This document shows, in pieces, positions 61,954-64,000 of a stretch of 64,000 bases of DNA. Source of the DNA: Sporosarcina sp. FSL K6-1508 (GTDB taxonomy: Bacteria; Bacillota; Bacilli; Bacillales_A; Planococcaceae). Under the pieces are notes generated by a model that was not told the DNA's origin, searched no databases, and saw only the letters and a program-made list of their open reading frames with translations. Where the stretch lies: positions 4,537,001-4,601,000 of the forward strand of contig NZ_JBBOXF010000001.1 of assembly GCF_038007465.1 (NCBI RefSeq), written 5' to 3'. How positions within the stretch are numbered: the first letter of the stretch is position 1; each line of letters begins with the position of its first letter. Position numbers and translations under genes: made by a program.

Positions 61954-62487
61954 TCATTGAATAATTTTCACAATACCTTTTGGTAGATAAGAGTCCCTTG
62001 TTTTTCTCAATGCGGCTGGAAACTGCTGTTGATTTCCATGTTCATCTCGAATGCCGGATGGCTGACCGAAATGAGGATATAACTCTACACGATAGCGATG
62101 CCACATTGGTAATTGCTTTTTAGTAAAACCACGATAAGGTTTTCGACTACTACTATCCCAAGTCCAAACTTTATAAGGATCTAAGGCGTTTAATTTACGT
62201 TCCAATTCCCCCGATGCCAAGTCCATTAACTCACATTCAAAATAACCATCGATGTCATTGGGATGGGCTTTATCCTCTACAAACGACCCGTCAATATAAA
62301 TTTGATTAATCCCCACCACCCAAAGCTGTTCAGCCATGATTTCCAACTGATTGACCAAAAACAATCGCCATTTCATATCCCATGGATTCTCATTTTGTGA
62401 TCCCTTGACGAGAATGGATACCCTCAGTTCACTTAACGTTAATTCATAGTCTTTTGGTGGTAACAAACCTTCCTCGTTAAATTTCAT
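61954..62487 (-). CDS. Nucleotidyltransferase-like protein (DUF6932-type), toxin candidate
   Basis: 177 residues. A polymerase-beta-like nucleotidyltransferase core: INQIYIDGSFVEDKAHPNDIDGYFECEL contains G-S-(x)n-D-I-D, the metal-binding pair D and D of MNT-type enzymes, and a C-terminal part with KPYRGFTKKQLPMWHRYRVELYPHFGQ. AGGAG is at good spacing before ATG. It is paired with an HTH gene downstream, so a toxin that nucleotidylates tRNA or proteins is plausible by analogy. DUF6932 has no proven activity known to me. Confidence 0.68.
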   Translation of the reverse strand: MKFNEEGLLPPKDYELTLSELRVSILVKGSQNENPWDMKWRLFLVNQLEIMAEQLWVVGINQIYIDGSFVEDKAHPNDIDGYFECELMDLASGELERKLNALDPYKVWTWDSSSRKPYRGFTKKQLPMWHRYRVELYPHFGQPSGIRDEHGNQQQFPAALRKTRDSYLPKGIVKIIQ

Positions 62488-62637
62488 GATTTGATTTCTC
62501 CTTTTAGTATATTCAAAAAGAACGCGTTTGATAACTTAACAAATATGTTAAGTTAATATTAACATGGCCAATCAGTAATAAAAAGGAATGTGCAATACGC
62601 TTAAGTAGCTAGTAGCCATTTATAGGTGTTCTTCGAA

Positions 62638-62682
62638 AAAAAACCAATGCGCTCCTTTTTTAACGGAGGCATTGGTTTTTCT
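62638..62682. terminator. Bidirectional terminator between S9 peptidase and NTase gene
   Basis: AAAAACCAATGC...GCATTGGTTTTT with an inner GCTCC/GGAG pair and A/T runs on both sides. Confidence 0.8.
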
Positions 62683-62698
62683 TTATTTCTGATTCTGT

Positions 62699-64000
62699 TT
62701 ATAGATATTTCGCGAACCAGCCTGTTATCTCATCGAGCCTTGCTACGCGCAGGTTCGGCGTACCGGTCCGCGATAAGTTATGGTCAGCATCCGGGAAGCG
62801 GACAAATTCCGTTTCTTTCCCCATGCTTTTTAATGTAATGTACAGCTGCTCCGCTTGTTCAATCGGGCAACGGAAGTCTTTTTCCGAGTGTAAAATTAGC
62901 AGCGGCGTCTCTACATGTTTCGCATATTTCAACGGTGAATGTTCCCACAGCTTGTCAACATTCGTCATGTCAGCGCCGATTTGCCAATCGCTGAAGTAGT
63001 AACCGATATCAGATACACCAAAGAAACTAATCCAATTCGAAATCGAACGCTGCGTGACTGCCGCTTTGAAACGATCCGAGTGACCGACAATCCAGTTTGT
63101 CATAAAGCCGCCGTAGCTCCCGCCCGTGACGCCAAGACGGTCAGTGTCAATCCAGTCATTTTCTTCGATAACGCTGTCAAGGCCGGCCATGATATCTTCA
63201 TAATCACCACCGCCATAATCGCCTCGCACCGCATCGACGAATTCCTGGCTATACCCATGGCTGCCGCGTGGATTAGCATATAGCACGCCATATCCTTGCG
63301 CCGCCAATAGCTGTAATTCATGGAAAAACGTGTTCGCATACATTGCATGCGGACCGCCGTGAATTTCGACGATCAACGGATATTTTTCCCCTTCGACGTA
63401 GCCTGCCGGTTTCATTAGCCAGCCATGCACGTCCCAATTGGTTGCGCCTTTATAGACAATTGCTTCTGGTTCTACGAGTTCAACTTCTTCCAAATACGTT
63501 TTGTTGAATGAAGTGAGTACTTCCCGTTCCCCCGTTGCGATTGTCTGCTTATACAGCTCTCCTGGATTGACGGCATTGCTGACCGCAATGAGCGCAAACT
63601 CGCCGTCAGCTGAAAGATCATAACCATATACATGCTCATTTTCAGGCGTTGCTGGGTACAACGCACCTTCAAGTGACGCAAAGTACAGACGGATGTCACC
63701 CATTGTCGACAGTTGGAAATACAGATAGTTGTCTTTTGTCCAAACCACTGATGGTGCACCCGAACCTTGCAGATGATCCGCAACGGCGGAATCCCCAACT
63801 GGCGCGTCAATGCCTTCTGTCAGATTCATGCGCGTGCCATCTTGCGTGTCATAGACGTACAAATTGCTATGCGTCGCGTTTTGGAATGCCCGGTCCGAAC
63901 CTACGTATGCGATGTAACGGTCATCAAAAGAAAATTGAGCTCCCCCGAAATAGCCGTCTTCATTGACAAGCACTGTTTCTTCTTTTGATTCCACGTCTAC
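62699..64000 (-). CDS. S9-family (prolyl oligopeptidase) serine peptidase, C-terminal part
   Basis: The gene runs off the end of the window; 434 residues are seen. The N-terminal visible part is beta-propeller repeat sequence (YFGGAQFSFDDRYIAYVGSDRAF, YDLSADGEFALIAVSN). The C-terminal alpha/beta-hydrolase domain has the nucleophile in GVTGGSYGGFMTNW, Asp in LILHSEKDFRCPIEQAEQLY and His in FPDADHNLSRTG, a complete Ser-Asp-His triad; oxyanion region HGGPHAMYANTF. Acylaminoacyl-peptidase/YuxL-like. It cleaves short peptides in the cytosol. A piece of its 3' end is duplicated at 61338. Confidence 0.9.
   Translation of the reverse strand, partial: VDVESKEETVLVNEDGYFGGAQFSFDDRYIAYVGSDRAFQNATHSNLYVYDTQDGTRMNLTEGIDAPVGDSAVADHLQGSGAPSVVWTKDNYLYFQLSTMGDIRLYFASLEGALYPATPENEHVYGYDLSADGEFALIAVSNAVNPGELYKQTIATGEREVLTSFNKTYLEEVELVEPEAIVYKGATNWDVHGWLMKPAGYVEGEKYPLIVEIHGGPHAMYANTFFHELQLLAAQGYGVLYANPRGSHGYSQEFVDAVRGDYGGGDYEDIMAGLDSVIEENDWIDTDRLGVTGGSYGGFMTNWIVGHSDRFKAAVTQRSISNWISFFGVSDIGYYFSDWQIGADMTNVDKLWEHSPLKYAKHVETPLLILHSEKDFRCPIEQAEQLYITLKSMGKETEFVRFPDADHNLSRTGTPNLRVARLDEITGWFAKYL

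Noticed and set aside
1..64000. tRNA or rRNA genes, riboswitches, replication origin, prophage
   Set aside because: No cloverleaf, rRNA segment, riboswitch core or DnaA-box cluster was recognised; phage-like pieces are only small remnants.

Overview
This window is a chromosomal segment of a motile, low-to-mid GC, Gram-positive spore-former type bacterium (order Bacillales). The gene order degV-comFA-comFC-yvyF-flgM-flgN-flgK-flgL-yviE-fliW-csrA-hag matches the Bacillus subtilis com/late-flagellar region. With the Maf-type flagellin glycosyltransferases and the protein flavour, a Planococcaceae member (Sporosarcina-like) is my best guess; this is inference, since no rRNA is present.

Layout. 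1-13.4 kb is an accessory junkyard: a partial membrane protein, a broken LAGLIDADG endonuclease, a WHH/HNH-nuclease toxin and a decayed sister toxin, phage-type replication protein remnants, an Mrr-like nuclease, an IS21-family element (istAB) that cuts into an LprI-like gene, an overlapping pair of DGQHR/DndB-like proteins without other Dnd genes, a group II intron remnant and a dead IS4-family copy. 13.4-14.5 kb holds an unassigned two-gene unit (metallo-beta-lactamase fold protein plus a 119-residue partner). 14.6-34.3 kb is a surface-sugar/flagellin-glycosylation island, nearly all on the minus strand: phosphohexomutase (disrupted) and pgi, an rfbA-aminotransferase-acetyltransferase-rfbB operon for a dTDP-4-amino-4,6-dideoxyhexose, glycosyl- and methyltransferases, an intact IS4-family copy with a 9-bp target duplication, and a nonulosonate operon (NeuB-like synthase, NeuA fused to a KdsC-type phosphatase, CBS-cupin protein) behind a Maf transferase. 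A second Maf gene (34.4-35.7 kb, plus strand) faces the flagellins.

35.7-49.6 kb is the flagellar filament block: five tandem near-identical flagellin genes, each with its own sigma-D type promoter, CsrA-type hairpin leader and hairpin terminator, followed upstream by csrA, fliW, yviE, flgL, flgK, flgN, flgM, yvyF, comFC, comFA and degV. The assembly checkpoint (FlgM), the CsrA/FliW translational switch and its targets, and the probable glycosylation enzymes all lie in one stretch.

49.6-64 kb is mixed: a 36-residue type I-like holin toxin, a YuxH-like EAL/HDOD protein, an enoyl-CoA hydratase, a divergent orphan flagellin opposite a FliS-like chaperone, a chemoreceptor, comFB, a methyltransferase flanked by two ~430-bp direct repeats, GNAT and SF0329-type proteins, a nucleotidyltransferase/HTH toxin-antitoxin-like pair and a truncated S9 peptidase. 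Dispersed repeats and duplicated gene 3' ends (rfbB, S9 peptidase) show repeated small-scale rearrangement.
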